Source of the DNA: a virus
Strand: one strand, 5' to 3'
Virus record (IMG/VR): IMGVR_UViG_3300022745_000153
Location: 1-22,236 of that record
Length of the DNA stretch: 22,236 nucleotides
In this document: positions 8,330 to 16,812 of the stretch, in pieces
How the letters are laid out: each line of letters starts with the position of its first letter
Position numbering within the stretch: the stretch's first letter is position 1
The notes under the pieces: generated by a model
Database searches by the model: none
Seen by the model: only the letters and a program-made list of their open reading frames with translations
What the model was told of the DNA's origin: nothing
Position numbers and translations under genes: made by a program

Positions 8330-9103
8330 TTACTTCAAGACGCCGCCGATTGCACCGCCGGCGGGCCCGCCGAAGAGGCTCAGCACCGTACCGAGGCCGT
8401 TGGCCGCGGCCTTGCCAGCGCCCATCATCTCGCGAATCTTGTTTCCGTAGATGGCGTTAATCATCGCGTTTCGCTGGGAGTCGTACTGCGCGCCCGACAC
8501 GTCCAGCGTATTGCCCATGTTATGGGCCGCGGCGTTGACGTTGTTGTTCAACCCGGTAGCCTGCAGGCCGAAGCCTTGGTTGGCCCCGAATTGCCCGAGG
8601 TCCTGCCCGCGGAGCCCGCCGGCCGACTGCCCGGCCGCGCCGAGGAGACCCATCTGCTCATTGAGTTGGCCCTGCCCGCGCTGGGCGGCCAGCTGGCCCA
8701 TGGCCTGCATGATGGCCGGGTTGTCCACGGACGTACCCCGGGCATTTCGGGCGGCCGCGTTGAACATCTGGTTTTGCTGGAGGTTGTTCTGGAGGCCCGA
8801 CACTTCCCCACCGCCGCGGGCCATAGCCATCAAGGCCTGCAGGGCCTGCACCTGTTCCGGGCGAGCCTGCCCGGCCATGGCGTTGTCGTAGGGATTCTGG
8901 AAGTTGCCGCGGGCCGCCAGTTCCGCGATGCGAGCGCGCATGGCGGGCGTATCCGCGTGGGGGACGTTCCCCAACACGCGGTCGGTATCTTGGGTCGCGA
9001 ATTCCCGCATGCCGTTTTCCGACACACGGTGGGGGTTGAAACCGAGTTCGGCACCGATGTCGGTGACCGCATTTCCAAGCCAGCCAAGAGGGTCGAATCC
9101 CAT
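8330..9103 (-). CDS. Gln/Asn/Gly/Ala-rich putative internal virion protein
   Basis: This is a 257-residue protein. CTAAGGAGATACC precedes the ATG, so the stop of the upstream gene forms part of the SD. The N-terminus is an amphipathic hydrophobic stretch (FDPLGWLGNAVTDIGAELGF). The middle, residues 75-220, is rich in Gln, Asn, Ala, Gly and Met and probably helical (for example NLQQNQMFNAAARNARGTS). The C-terminus, GLGTVLSLFGGPAGGAIGG, is a glycine-rich hydrophobic segment resembling membrane-active peptides. There is no cysteine. Composition and layout resemble the 291-residue neighbour, and the pair may be distant paralogues. I infer a small ejection or internal protein that helps genome delivery; no domain was recognised with certainty. 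Confidence 0.75.
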   Translation of the reverse strand: MGFDPLGWLGNAVTDIGAELGFNPHRVSENGMREFATQDTDRVLGNVPHADTPAMRARIAELAARGNFQNPYDNAMAGQARPEQVQALQALMAMARGGGEVSGLQNNLQQNQMFNAAARNARGTSVDNPAIMQAMGQLAAQRGQGQLNEQMGLLGAAGQSAGGLRGQDLGQFGANQGFGLQATGLNNNVNAAAHNMGNTLDVSGAQYDSQRNAMINAIYGNKIREMMGAGKAAANGLGTVLSLFGGPAGGAIGGVLK

Positions 9104-9112
9104 GGTATCTCC

Positions 9113-9988
9113 TTAGGCGATGCCGGACGTGCCGGCTGGGGTGTTGAAATCGCCCATAGGGCTGGCCCCGCCGCCCGCGGGTGCATTCGTGCCGAAGGCC
9201 TTCATGGCCGCCCCCGCCCCGCCCGCCAGCGCCTGAGCCAGCTGCTGCATGAACGCGGTATTCATCTGGCTCATGTCGTTCTCGAGCCCGAGGTTATTCT
9301 GAGCGGTATTCATGCCGATGCCCTGCATTGAGTTCGCCCGTCCGATGTCGCTGCCGAGGATGGATTGCAGGAAATTATTCCCGAGGCCCTGCGCTCCAGT
9401 GAGGCCCGTGGCCAGAGTGTTGGCGTACCCCATGTCTCCCGCGCGCATCTGGGCGTAGGCCTGCTGGAGGGCCAGCGTGGCCGCTTGCTGCTGCTGGGCC
9501 ATGAGCGCCGCGGCGTTGCCGCCCTGCTGCATCGTCAGCTGGCTCTGGGCATTGTTGATGGCCTGGTTATTGGCGCCCACGCCGCCGAAGCCGCGGTGGA
9601 GGGACGCGAGGGACTGGGTGTTCCCGCGGGCCGTGTCGTAGCCCTGACGGAGGCCCTGCTGGGCCGCGGAGTTCCTATCGCCCATGGCCAGCTGGTGGAG
9701 CTGCTGGATGAGAGCGTTTTGAAAGGAACGGTCGACGTCGTCGTTCCCGGGGATGGGGTGCACGCCGGCGTCTTGCGGGGGCGGCTGAAAGGGGTGCCAT
9801 GGGACCCGAGGGTCAGAGGGCTGATTCTCGGCCGGAGGTGGACGTCCGATGCCGCCGCCCACCTGTCCCGTCGGATTCCCATAGGCCCCGCTTCCCGGTG
9901 CGAGACCGCCGACGCCGGACTGCCCGGTGTCGTTCTCGTACTGGTCGCCGTAGCCTCCGATGAGGCCGCCTTCATTGATGTTCGCCAT
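9113..9988 (-). CDS. Gly-rich N-terminus, Gln/Ala-rich putative internal virion protein
   Basis: This is a 291-residue protein. AGAGG stands 7 bases before the ATG, overlapping the end region of the nozzle gene. Residues 1-85 are Gly/Pro/Asp-rich and probably disordered. Residues 85-250 form Gln/Ala/Asn/Met-rich helices, including a run AAALMAQQQQAATLALQQAY and repeated LG-N-(N/D) patterns (GLGNNFLQSILGSDIGRANS, NNLGLENDMSQMNTAF). Residues 250-265 are an Ala/Gly-rich hydrophobic stretch. There is no cysteine. It directly follows the nozzle, the usual place for the first small ejection protein in podovirus gene order. A role in the capsid core or ejection complex is inferred from position and composition only. 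Confidence 0.75.
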   Translation of the reverse strand: MANINEGGLIGGYGDQYENDTGQSGVGGLAPGSGAYGNPTGQVGGGIGRPPPAENQPSDPRVPWHPFQPPPQDAGVHPIPGNDDVDRSFQNALIQQLHQLAMGDRNSAAQQGLRQGYDTARGNTQSLASLHRGFGGVGANNQAINNAQSQLTMQQGGNAAALMAQQQQAATLALQQAYAQMRAGDMGYANTLATGLTGAQGLGNNFLQSILGSDIGRANSMQGIGMNTAQNNLGLENDMSQMNTAFMQQLAQALAGGAGAAMKAFGTNAPAGGGASPMGDFNTPAGTSGIA

Positions 9989-9989
9989 C

Positions 9990-12900
9990 TTAGAACCTCT
10001 GGGAAGTCGGGAGTTTGGCCACGCCGCCCTTCACTCCAACAAGTAAATTCAGCGACGTCAAGCGCGTGGGCGCATTGTTCGAGTACATCGAAATGCTGAG
10101 CTTCAACGACTGGCACTTCTGCACTTCGAAGAGGTGCTCGAACTGGAGCCGGCCATTGGCGTCGGCCGTGGCCGAGAAATCCGTGGCGGTACCGGCGGCC
10201 CCATCGAAGTACGGCGTGAGGGTGCCGTTGATAACCCCATTGGCCACAGTAGTACCCACCACCTGTAGGCGGTAAACGCGCTGGAAACCCTGGATGCCGG
10301 CGAAAGACATCTCTCCGGTAGTGATGCGCTGGAGGATTTCCCAGTCGGCGTCATGGTCGAAATCATTCCCCGCGTGGGCGCCGGCATATGCCGAGTCGTA
10401 CCGCACCAAATACTCGGACCCGAGTGGCCCGGTGGCCTGCGTCGATGCGAAAACCGGACCGAGGTCCTTGGTAACCGCCATATCAGTCAGGTTGCCGACA
10501 AGGGGCGAAGGAACTCCGAGTCGGCTCCACTGGCGCCACGTCCAGTTCCAGACATGCACGGGAGACCATACATCGAAACTAGCGCCTGCTTCCGTGTAGC
10601 CGCCCGTCAGGTCCGCGAACCAGACCTCATGCACGTCCTTGCGAACCCCGGCGACGATGGTGCCGTCGGCGGGGACGAGGCTGTCGATTTCGCTACCGAG
10701 TTCGCGCCCCTCCTGCGTAGTCGCCAGCTGGCCATCATTCTGCACGAGCCGGAGGCCGCCATTCGCGTGGTACCAGATGCCTTCCCGAGTATGGACGACG
10801 GAGTTGGGGCTCTGCCACCGGGCGCCCTCGTGCGTGGCGAGGATGATTTCGGAGAAGTTGTCCTGGTCGCCAGATGGCGTGGGGCCGGTACCGTAGATGA
10901 CGCCCAGCTGATTTTCGCAGAAAACGGCGAGGCGGCTCTCCATCTCCGCGGTGGCCACGACGCGGCCGAAACCTTGGGGAGAACGGCGACCGAAATCGAT
11001 GGAGTGCTCCGGGGCGATGCCGCGGTCCAGTACCTGAGAGAACACGAGGTCATGCCCATCGCTACAGCCTGAGTACCACAGCCGCCCGCCGAACTCCTCG
11101 ATGTGCCTACACGCTGGAGGCGGGTCGTTCGGTTTGATGCCGCCGGAGGTGGGGAGCGCCGTGGAGCCTGTGATGGTGGAATCCGCAGCCGTGACGGTCA
11201 TCGTAGCCGTCGCCGTAGTGGCCACCGACAAGTCGTTGAGGACATCCTGCTCGTACAGCAGTTTTTCGCCCAAGGGGCCACCGGCCACGCCGGAGCGGTA
11301 CAGCCGAATGCGGGCGCGCCGCATGCGCGTGAGGCCCAGTAGGCCCACCGTTACAGTGATGCAGTGTGAGGCCGCCAGCGTAATTGTCTGAATGTTGCTT
11401 GGGGCACTCTCGTGCCAGTTACCTTGGGAATCTTCCCACTGGTATGTACAGGCGATGCTGTAGACGCCGGCGCTGAGGCTCCCGGCGCCGCCGTCGGCCA
11501 GTGAGACCCACGGGCGGAAGTTGAACCCCGCTTCGACCATGTCTCGCCCGTCGAACCATTGGGGACATCCGCCGGCCAGCATCAGACATCCCTGAGTCTC
11601 GATGGACCCCAGCTGGCCGCGGGATAGCGCGGGGGGCGAAAGGACGGCCCGCGCTACGTACCAAGGACTGACGTTGGTGGACCCGTCGGTGTCCGACTTC
11701 CCGGTCCATCGGGTAAATGGGAATGAAAGCCGCCCGTCGTACAGTACCGAGACGTGCAGCGGCGGGAGGCCGAAGGCCCAAAAGGACCCGCCGCAGTTTC
11801 CGTACTCGGGCCGACTGACGACCACCGGCGGGGTGTTGTCATACGTAGTATCTGGCGAGGTGCCCCGAGTCACGTCCACGACATAGATGGACGGAGATAC
11901 GAGGTCATAGCGCCGCAGCGAGAGAAGTACCCGAGCCGCGCTCGAATCGTACAGGATGTCGCCGAAGATGGGAGCGCCGATGATGGTACCGCGTTTCGCC
12001 GCGACGCCAGTCGACTTGGGCATGTTCCAGGTAAAGACGACGGTGTCATTCGGCGACGCCACCAGATAATTTTTGGTGCGCACCTCCACGGCCCCGGCCA
12101 CATCCATCGTATTCTTCGGGTCGCACGCCGTTACGCTGATGACGGAGCCGGCGGCCCACGTGGCGGCGTAGTTGAACAGCACCCCATCGGCCCCGGCAAC
12201 CCCGGCGGCCGTGACGGACACCATCCACAGCTTCGTGTCGTACACCGTGAAGAATGCGAAGTGCCGAACCGTCGTCCCGTCGTAGGTACTGAGGGCTTTA
12301 ATGTTGAGTGCTGTAGACCCGGCCGTGATGGCCGTAGTGCTGGTGGATGCTACCGTGAACCCGTCCAGATTCAGACGCAGGTGAGTGGTGTTGAAGGCCG
12401 CGGTCTCGCATGCAACATAGATTTTCCCGGCGGCGGTGTGGAAACTGGCGTCGAACAGCCCGACGATGGTCGTGATGACGTGCTCAGTGGCCAGATGGAA
12501 CAACGCGGTCGCTGAAGTGCGCACACACAGCGATGTGACCCCGCCTACTGTCTTCCGGTAGTAGAGGAAAAACAAATTGGTGCTGCCGTCGACGCGGAGC
12601 AGCTTGGGCGTGGTGTATGTGGTGGCCGCGGGCGGGTCCAATCGGAAGGTTTCCTCGACGGCTCCGGTCTGGTCGTCCAGTAGCACACCCGCGATGGCGC
12701 CAGTGGCACTGAAGGCCACGGTGTTAATCCAAGCGTACACCGACGTCTTGGCGGTAACCGACGACGCCGAGGTTACATAGGCCGGCTGCCCGGCACCCAA
12801 CGCGCCTACCGTCTGCACGTCCTGCATGTACCTGATGAAGTTGTAATCCTCGGTAGCCCCGATGGATGCCCCGTAGTCTGGGCCACCAAGGCTAGGGCTC

Positions 12901-13187
12901 ATGGACGTCGGCGCTCCCGTCTGGGCATCACGGACCGAGAAATACCCAGCCCCGCCGGCATTCACCGTATCTTCGGTGCACACGGCGCCGCGATACTCAG
13001 AGAGCCTATCGTATTGTGGCCCGTCCTCGGAGGCCATCTCGATAAACGGCTTGCGCGTCTTCAGCGTATTCGCCCCATCGAAGAGGACGTTGTCGGCCTG
13101 GAGCAACTTCGTGGTCAACATCGGGTCCGTCTTGGTATCGACGCCCTGAGTGAAGTTGATTTTAACCGGCGTTTTCTTGAGGGACAT
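9990..13187 (-). CDS. Tail nozzle / tail tubular B-like protein
   Basis: This is a 1065-residue protein. I chose the ATG at 13187 because it overlaps the previous stop as TAATG and starts MSLKKTPVKINFTQ; a longer in-frame start would add nine residues inside the upstream gene. Residues 9-47 carry INFTQGVDTKTDPMLTTK and a VLFDGANTLKTRKP segment. This is a very typical opening of podovirus nozzle proteins (xINFxQGLDTKTDPxQV...KRNG). The rest is almost entirely beta-rich, with many short propeller-like repeats, and ends in a beta-sandwich-like region. It should form the hexameric distal tail tube below the adaptor. It is large for the class; T7 gp12 is about 800 residues. The neighbours (adaptor, collar-spike candidate, ejection proteins) agree with this call. 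Confidence 0.88.
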   Translation of the reverse strand: MSLKKTPVKINFTQGVDTKTDPMLTTKLLQADNVLFDGANTLKTRKPFIEMASEDGPQYDRLSEYRGAVCTEDTVNAGGAGYFSVRDAQTGAPTSMSPSLGGPDYGASIGATEDYNFIRYMQDVQTVGALGAGQPAYVTSASSVTAKTSVYAWINTVAFSATGAIAGVLLDDQTGAVEETFRLDPPAATTYTTPKLLRVDGSTNLFFLYYRKTVGGVTSLCVRTSATALFHLATEHVITTIVGLFDASFHTAAGKIYVACETAAFNTTHLRLNLDGFTVASTSTTAITAGSTALNIKALSTYDGTTVRHFAFFTVYDTKLWMVSVTAAGVAGADGVLFNYAATWAAGSVISVTACDPKNTMDVAGAVEVRTKNYLVASPNDTVVFTWNMPKSTGVAAKRGTIIGAPIFGDILYDSSAARVLLSLRRYDLVSPSIYVVDVTRGTSPDTTYDNTPPVVVSRPEYGNCGGSFWAFGLPPLHVSVLYDGRLSFPFTRWTGKSDTDGSTNVSPWYVARAVLSPPALSRGQLGSIETQGCLMLAGGCPQWFDGRDMVEAGFNFRPWVSLADGGAGSLSAGVYSIACTYQWEDSQGNWHESAPSNIQTITLAASHCITVTVGLLGLTRMRRARIRLYRSGVAGGPLGEKLLYEQDVLNDLSVATTATATMTVTAADSTITGSTALPTSGGIKPNDPPPACRHIEEFGGRLWYSGCSDGHDLVFSQVLDRGIAPEHSIDFGRRSPQGFGRVVATAEMESRLAVFCENQLGVIYGTGPTPSGDQDNFSEIILATHEGARWQSPNSVVHTREGIWYHANGGLRLVQNDGQLATTQEGRELGSEIDSLVPADGTIVAGVRKDVHEVWFADLTGGYTEAGASFDVWSPVHVWNWTWRQWSRLGVPSPLVGNLTDMAVTKDLGPVFASTQATGPLGSEYLVRYDSAYAGAHAGNDFDHDADWEILQRITTGEMSFAGIQGFQRVYRLQVVGTTVANGVINGTLTPYFDGAAGTATDFSATADANGRLQFEHLFEVQKCQSLKLSISMYSNNAPTRLTSLNLLVGVKGGVAKLPTSQRF

Positions 13188-13486
13188 TAGAATACCCACA
13201 GGTCGACGGTGCATGCCGCCGAGGCCGTTAGATTGAACTGCGTCGCGCTCCTCGAGTCTTCCCGCACCGTCGCCAGCGTGTCATTCGTAATGACAATCCA
13301 CCCTAGCGGACTACGCCCGAGGCCGTGGTTTACCGCCGTGGACGTCGCGGCGATAGCCACATCCTTCATGATGCGCCCGTCCAGCAAGGGGCACCGAAGC
13401 AGCGCCGTCATGGGGGCCAGCAACTGGTTCTGCACCCGCTGGAGGTTTCTATCCGGGGTGTCGATGATTTGATATGGAGGCAGCAT
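13187..13486 (-). CDS. Small putative collar-spike / short neck fibre protein
   Basis: This is a 99-residue protein. The ATG directly follows the adaptor's TAG, with GGAGG 5 bases upstream inside the adaptor gene. Residues 1-40 form a helix (LQRVQNQLLAPMTALLRCPL). Residues 40-99 form a small beta domain with VNHGLGRSPLGWIVI at 52-66 and a final CTVDLWVF. I know this pattern (xVxHGLGRxPxGW...VxLWVF) from small proteins encoded between adaptor and nozzle in many short-tailed phages, where similar trimers decorate the neck as collar spikes. The identity as collar spike is an inference from pattern and position; the gene itself is secure. Confidence 0.75.
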   Translation of the reverse strand: MLPPYQIIDTPDRNLQRVQNQLLAPMTALLRCPLLDGRIMKDVAIAATSTAVNHGLGRSPLGWIVITNDTLATVREDSRSATQFNLTASAACTVDLWVF

Positions 13487-14146
13487 CTACCACCTCCAGT
13501 CGAGGCTGATGTCGTCCAAGTCGACGGCCGACTTCGGGAAGCTCTGGTCCCTGTCGTCCTTGATGCGCTGGAGTTCAGCCTCCATCTTCATCTGCTCCTG
13601 CCGAAGCGCGGTGACGTCGGATTCTTCCTTCATGAGCGCCTGGATGGCCGTCTCGATGACGATGAGTCGCTCCCAGCCGTTGGGGAAATTCACCGTGGAG
13701 GAGTCGCCCGTGAGGAGGGTGAACGTGGGCGCGTAAAACAGCGTCATCGTGAAACTTTGAGTCTTAGGCAGCACACGAATGTTGCTGCCCGTCACGCGGT
13801 ACCGTGGGTAGCCGAACCAGATGGGGATAGGATTCTGCAGCGCGTTCCGTTGTGCCCGCGTGAAGGGCCGCATCGTGCGATTCTGGCCATTGATGTTTCC
13901 GTCAACTGCGTACAGTTTGAAGAAGTCGGAGGGGAGGGCGTAGTCGGAGGTACCCGAAACGACGCTGACGGTGGAGGTGCTTTCAACGTACTCCTCCCCC
14001 ATCGCGTCAACTAGTTTTTCGTGGAGTCGCTGACCGCTTTCGTTTATCCAGAGGTTGAAATTCGCGTCGGTGATGAAAGTCGAAGAAGTCATGTCCGCAC
14101 GCTCGCGCGCACGAGCCCTGAGTACGGCGAGCGTGACGGTGGCCAT
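13487..14146 (-). CDS. Head-tail adaptor (SU10/tail tubular A-like)
   Basis: This is a 219-residue protein. The ATG follows the preceding TAA by 3 bases; no strong SD is seen, so coupling is likely. Residues 1-55 are helical with LRARARERADM and NLWINESGQRLHEKLVDAMG, and residues 69-82 read YALPSDFFKLYAVD. These are signature segments of podovirus adaptor proteins, which form a dodecameric ring between portal and nozzle. A helical C-terminus (ALMKEESDVTALRQEQMKMEAEL) follows, then the aromatic end DWRW. Length is typical for the family (about 200-230). Position between the capsid genes and the nozzle supports the call. Confidence 0.88.
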   Translation of the reverse strand: MATVTLAVLRARARERADMTSSTFITDANFNLWINESGQRLHEKLVDAMGEEYVESTSTVSVVSGTSDYALPSDFFKLYAVDGNINGQNRTMRPFTRAQRNALQNPIPIWFGYPRYRVTGSNIRVLPKTQSFTMTLFYAPTFTLLTGDSSTVNFPNGWERLIVIETAIQALMKEESDVTALRQEQMKMEAELQRIKDDRDQSFPKSAVDLDDISLDWRW

Positions 14147-14149
14147 GGC

Positions 14150-14551
14150 TTAGAACCCCGAAGGCTTCTGGGAGGTGTTCGACAGAGTGATTTCCACGTA
14201 GAGTTTCACGTCGGTGGGCAGGTCGCCAAGCGCGGGCGCGGCTGCGGAAGCCGACGTGAACGTTTTGATGGTGATGGTCTTGGTCGAAGCCACAGTCTCA
14301 GCTGTAGGCACCACGAGCCAATTGCGCGTGGTGGCATTACCGTCAAGTACGAATGCTGAGAAGTTGAGCAGCCCGGCCCATTGGTCGGACAGCGTAATGG
14401 TATACGCCCCCGAACCGGTGCGGGAAATGGTTGCCCCATTGCTCTTGATGCTGGTAGGTGCAGAAGTCGCGGCACCCGTGCAATGCAGGAACACCTTCGC
14501 GACGTCGCGCTCCAGTGTGTACGCCTGATGAGACATGTTTCTAGATGCCAT
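14150..14551 (-). CDS. Putative capsid decoration / structural protein
   Basis: This is a 133-residue protein. AAGGAG stands 8 bases before the ATG, a strong SD. It is Thr/Ser/Ala-rich and beta-strand-rich (SGAYTITLSDQWAGLLNFSA, TKTITIKTFTSASAAAPAL), with a motif LYVEITLSN near the end. I have seen small proteins of this style directly downstream of major capsid genes in short-tailed phages, where they often decorate the capsid or support the neck. No firm family match. It is separated from the capsid gene by a hairpin, which may allow different expression of the two. Confidence 0.7.
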   Translation of the reverse strand: MASRNMSHQAYTLERDVAKVFLHCTGAATSAPTSIKSNGATISRTGSGAYTITLSDQWAGLLNFSAFVLDGNATTRNWLVVPTAETVASTKTITIKTFTSASAAAPALGDLPTDVKLYVEITLSNTSQKPSGF

Positions 14552-14573
14552 GGTAGTTCTCCTTGGTTCGGAA

Positions 14574-14597
14574 GCGGGTCCCCTTGCGAGGACCCGC
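14574..14597 (-). promoter_or_regulatory. Intercistronic hairpin after the capsid gene
   Basis: A perfect 8-bp inverted repeat (GCGGGTCC / GGACCCGC) with an 8-base loop lies in the 57-base gap between the capsid stop and the next start, the largest gap between consecutive genes within the operon. In the transcribed direction no T-run follows, so it is not a classical terminator. It could be a 3' stabiliser of the capsid message, an RNase processing site or a partial attenuator. The repeat is seen directly; the role is inferred. Confidence 0.55.
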
Positions 14598-14608
14598 GAC
14601 CGGTTGGG

Positions 14609-15868
14609 TTAGCTAGGCAGAACGAGGCGCATGTTCTTGCCGGGGGCGTAGCACACCATGTTGCCGTAGAAGGCGATGCGGCCTTCGAAGCGGTCGGCCG
14701 AGGACTCTCGGCTCAGGGTGGCTCCGTCCATGTCCAGCATGTTGAACAGTTCCCCGAGGTGCTTGATTTCCCAGGTATTCAGGGTGAGCAGGCGACCCAC
14801 AGCCGCGGGAGCGTTCTGGTCGGCCATGACGCGCACATCGCCCTTGGGGCCATTGATGCGAATCGACGTGAAGCCGATATCGCCCACCTGGGTGAACTCG
14901 GTCTCAACCTTACTGCCGAGGGCGAGGTGGATGTTCTTCACGTCGGTGAAAGACGAGAAGAAGTGGCCGGGGGCCGCGCCTTCACGAGCTGCCAAAGCCA
15001 GCGCGGTGATGAGGCCTTCCTCAGGGTTGAGGCTGGAGATGTCCAGCCGCAGGCCACCGAGGCGCGTCTTGTCGACGCTGCGGTCGACGCCGAAGAAGGA
15101 CTCCAAGGCCGCGGGAGCGGTGACGGGGTTCCAACCCTCGAGCCCGACAATCTTGTTCTTCTCGGCGGTAGCCGTGATGCCGCGGTCCTTCGAGATGAAC
15201 AGGAAGTCGCCGGCGGCGAGGCCAGTGATGACGGCGGTGGCAACAGTGAAGCTGCCGGCCGCGCGGTCGATGGAGTCGATGGTCATCGTCTTGACGGTGC
15301 TGTCGCGGAGGTCCGTCGAGGACGAGGTGGGGGCCGCCTGCAGAATCATGCCGTTTTCGAAGTTGGTGATTGCCTCGCCAACGACGACGGTGACGCTGGT
15401 GGTCGAAACCACCTGGCCCAGCGAGCCGTACCCATCGCCGTACAGCATCTTCGCGGTGTCGCGACCGATGTTGTTCAGCGCCGAGTCCACTTCCGTAGTG
15501 AGCACCCGCATGAGGCTGCCCTTGTCGTCGCGGCCCGCCAGAATCGCCTCAGTCTCGAGGGTGTAAATCTGGTAGTTCTTGACGCGTCCGACGATGAACT
15601 GAACGCCCTTCGAGGCTCCGAGGACGCCGCGGGAACCGTCAGTAGTAGTGCCCTGCGCCGACGCGAAGTCAGAGTTTCGCGCGAGCTGGTCGCGATACCG
15701 GACGGCGTGGATGTGCGACTCGCCCGTAAAGCCAGTGGCCTTGGGGATGAGTGCGAGCAGAGGGTTGTCCTTGTAAACCGCGTTCTCCACCTCTCGGGGG
15801 GAATAAACGCGCTTCAGAAGGTATGCGATGGTACCGGGAGATGCGAGTGTTCCTGCTGTAGCTGCCAT
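14609..15868 (-). CDS. Major capsid protein (HK97-fold, putative)
   Basis: This is a 419-residue protein, with GAGG 10-11 bases before the ATG. The N-terminal segment (YLLKRVYSPREVENAVYKDN, then PLLALIPK) and the following GESHIHAVRYRDQ strand resemble the N-arm and E-loop region of HK97-type capsid proteins in podoviruses. Residues 110-150 (TEAILAGRDDKGSLMRVLTTEVDSAL) fit the long spine helix. A region of about residues 170-250 with DRAAGSFTVATAVITGLAAGD looks like an inserted beta domain. The C-terminal half contains typical A-domain strands. Only one cysteine. Position right after the scaffold and before decoration and adaptor makes this the only candidate for the capsid shell. Confidence 0.88.
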   Translation of the reverse strand: MAATAGTLASPGTIAYLLKRVYSPREVENAVYKDNPLLALIPKATGFTGESHIHAVRYRDQLARNSDFASAQGTTTDGSRGVLGASKGVQFIVGRVKNYQIYTLETEAILAGRDDKGSLMRVLTTEVDSALNNIGRDTAKMLYGDGYGSLGQVVSTTSVTVVVGEAITNFENGMILQAAPTSSSTDLRDSTVKTMTIDSIDRAAGSFTVATAVITGLAAGDFLFISKDRGITATAEKNKIVGLEGWNPVTAPAALESFFGVDRSVDKTRLGGLRLDISSLNPEEGLITALALAAREGAAPGHFFSSFTDVKNIHLALGSKVETEFTQVGDIGFTSIRINGPKGDVRVMADQNAPAAVGRLLTLNTWEIKHLGELFNMLDMDGATLSRESSADRFEGRIAFYGNMVCYAPGKNMRLVLPS

Positions 15869-15883
15869 TGTTGGTTACCTCGG

Positions 15884-16792
15884 TTATTCGCCTTGGGAAG
15901 CCCAAGGCGAGTTTGGGTCCGCGAGAATCTGTTTGAAGAGTTCGTCGCGAGACTTGGGGGTTGGAACTCCACGCGCGGGTGCGGTGGCGGAAGAGTTGGT
16001 GAGTGTCCTTGCGGACGTCGTTCCGGTAGTTCCTTGTCCGGCCGAGGCATTCCTGGCGCCTTCTGCCCCGACTGTAGGCTCGGGGTTTGCAGGTGTCAAC
16101 ACCTTCTTCCATCTTTCCGCCTCTTTGGCCAGTTCCTTCTCGACGGCCGCGGCGGCGATGTCGATGCTGTCCTCGAAGCTGTCACCCGGCAATTCTCCTG
16201 CCTGCCGCCAATACGACTCAATGTAGGCGAGCACCTTCTCCTCGGCCTCCAAAGCCTCGACATGCTTGAACTTTCCCTTCACGGCCTCCTTGGCCTTGCC
16301 CAACGCTTCGGTGCGCAGCTTGTTGGTGGTTTCCTGCTGACGTTCGGCTTTCAGCGCGGCCACCTCGGCCTTGAGCGCCGCCAGGTCCGGATTCTCGTTG
16401 GGGGCCTCGGGCTTCTTTTCGGGCGGGAGGCCGGCGGCCTTCTCGGCCACGTCCTCGTACTTGAAGCCCAGCGCCTTGAGCGCCGCCATCGGGTCCTTCG
16501 CGGCCTTCGCCTGCGCGAGGGCCTTCAGCTCGTCCACCTGCAGGCCCTTGGACGCCTCCATGAAGGGCCGAAGCGCGGCCTTCTCTCGGAGCAGCTTCTC
16601 GAAGGACTTGTCCTCCGCCTTCGGCTTCGCTTCGGGGGCGGCCTCCTTGGGGGCCTCCGCCTTCTCAGGCGCCGCGGGGGCTTTCTCGGTTTGGGTGGGC
16701 TCCAGTGCGACGGCCTCTTTGATTGCTGCCGAAATGCGTTCGCTGCGTGACATTGCTGGCGCGGCAGGCGCCGGGGTTGCTTCCTCTGCCAT
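15884..16792 (-). CDS. Scaffolding protein
   Basis: This is a 302-residue protein. AAGGAG lies 9 bases before the ATG. It is strongly helical and rich in Ala, Glu, Lys and Pro; residues 33-65 are a low-complexity PEKAEAPKEAAPEAKPKAED-like stretch, and residues 130-190 form a probable coiled coil (AALKAEVAALKAERQQETTN). The C-terminal 35 residues hold a basic helix (TPKSRDELFKQILADPNSPW) that could contact the capsid protein, as in P22-like scaffolds. Its place between portal and capsid genes and its composition are standard for scaffolds. No protease motif was seen. Confidence 0.85.
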   Translation of the reverse strand: MAEEATPAPAAPAMSRSERISAAIKEAVALEPTQTEKAPAAPEKAEAPKEAAPEAKPKAEDKSFEKLLREKAALRPFMEASKGLQVDELKALAQAKAAKDPMAALKALGFKYEDVAEKAAGLPPEKKPEAPNENPDLAALKAEVAALKAERQQETTNKLRTEALGKAKEAVKGKFKHVEALEAEEKVLAYIESYWRQAGELPGDSFEDSIDIAAAAVEKELAKEAERWKKVLTPANPEPTVGAEGARNASAGQGTTGTTSARTLTNSSATAPARGVPTPKSRDELFKQILADPNSPWASQGE

Positions 16793-16812
16793 GGGGTACT
16801 ACTCCTTTCTTG

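Noticed and set aside
10353-11072. Plus-strand frames of 200-250 codons across the nozzle gene
   Set aside because: No domain signature, and the minus-strand nozzle frame has a recognisable N-terminal motif and continuous coding over 3.2 kb.
14574-14597. Rho-independent terminator after the capsid gene
   Set aside because: The stem is good but no T-run follows in the transcribed direction and the operon clearly continues; kept only as a hairpin of uncertain role.
14381-16750. 789-codon open frame on the plus strand opposite capsid and scaffold
   Set aside because: It is Leu/Gly/Arg-rich in the way expected for the antisense of Ala/Lys/Glu-rich helices in GC-rich DNA, has no SD-led start, and covers two well-supported minus-strand genes.
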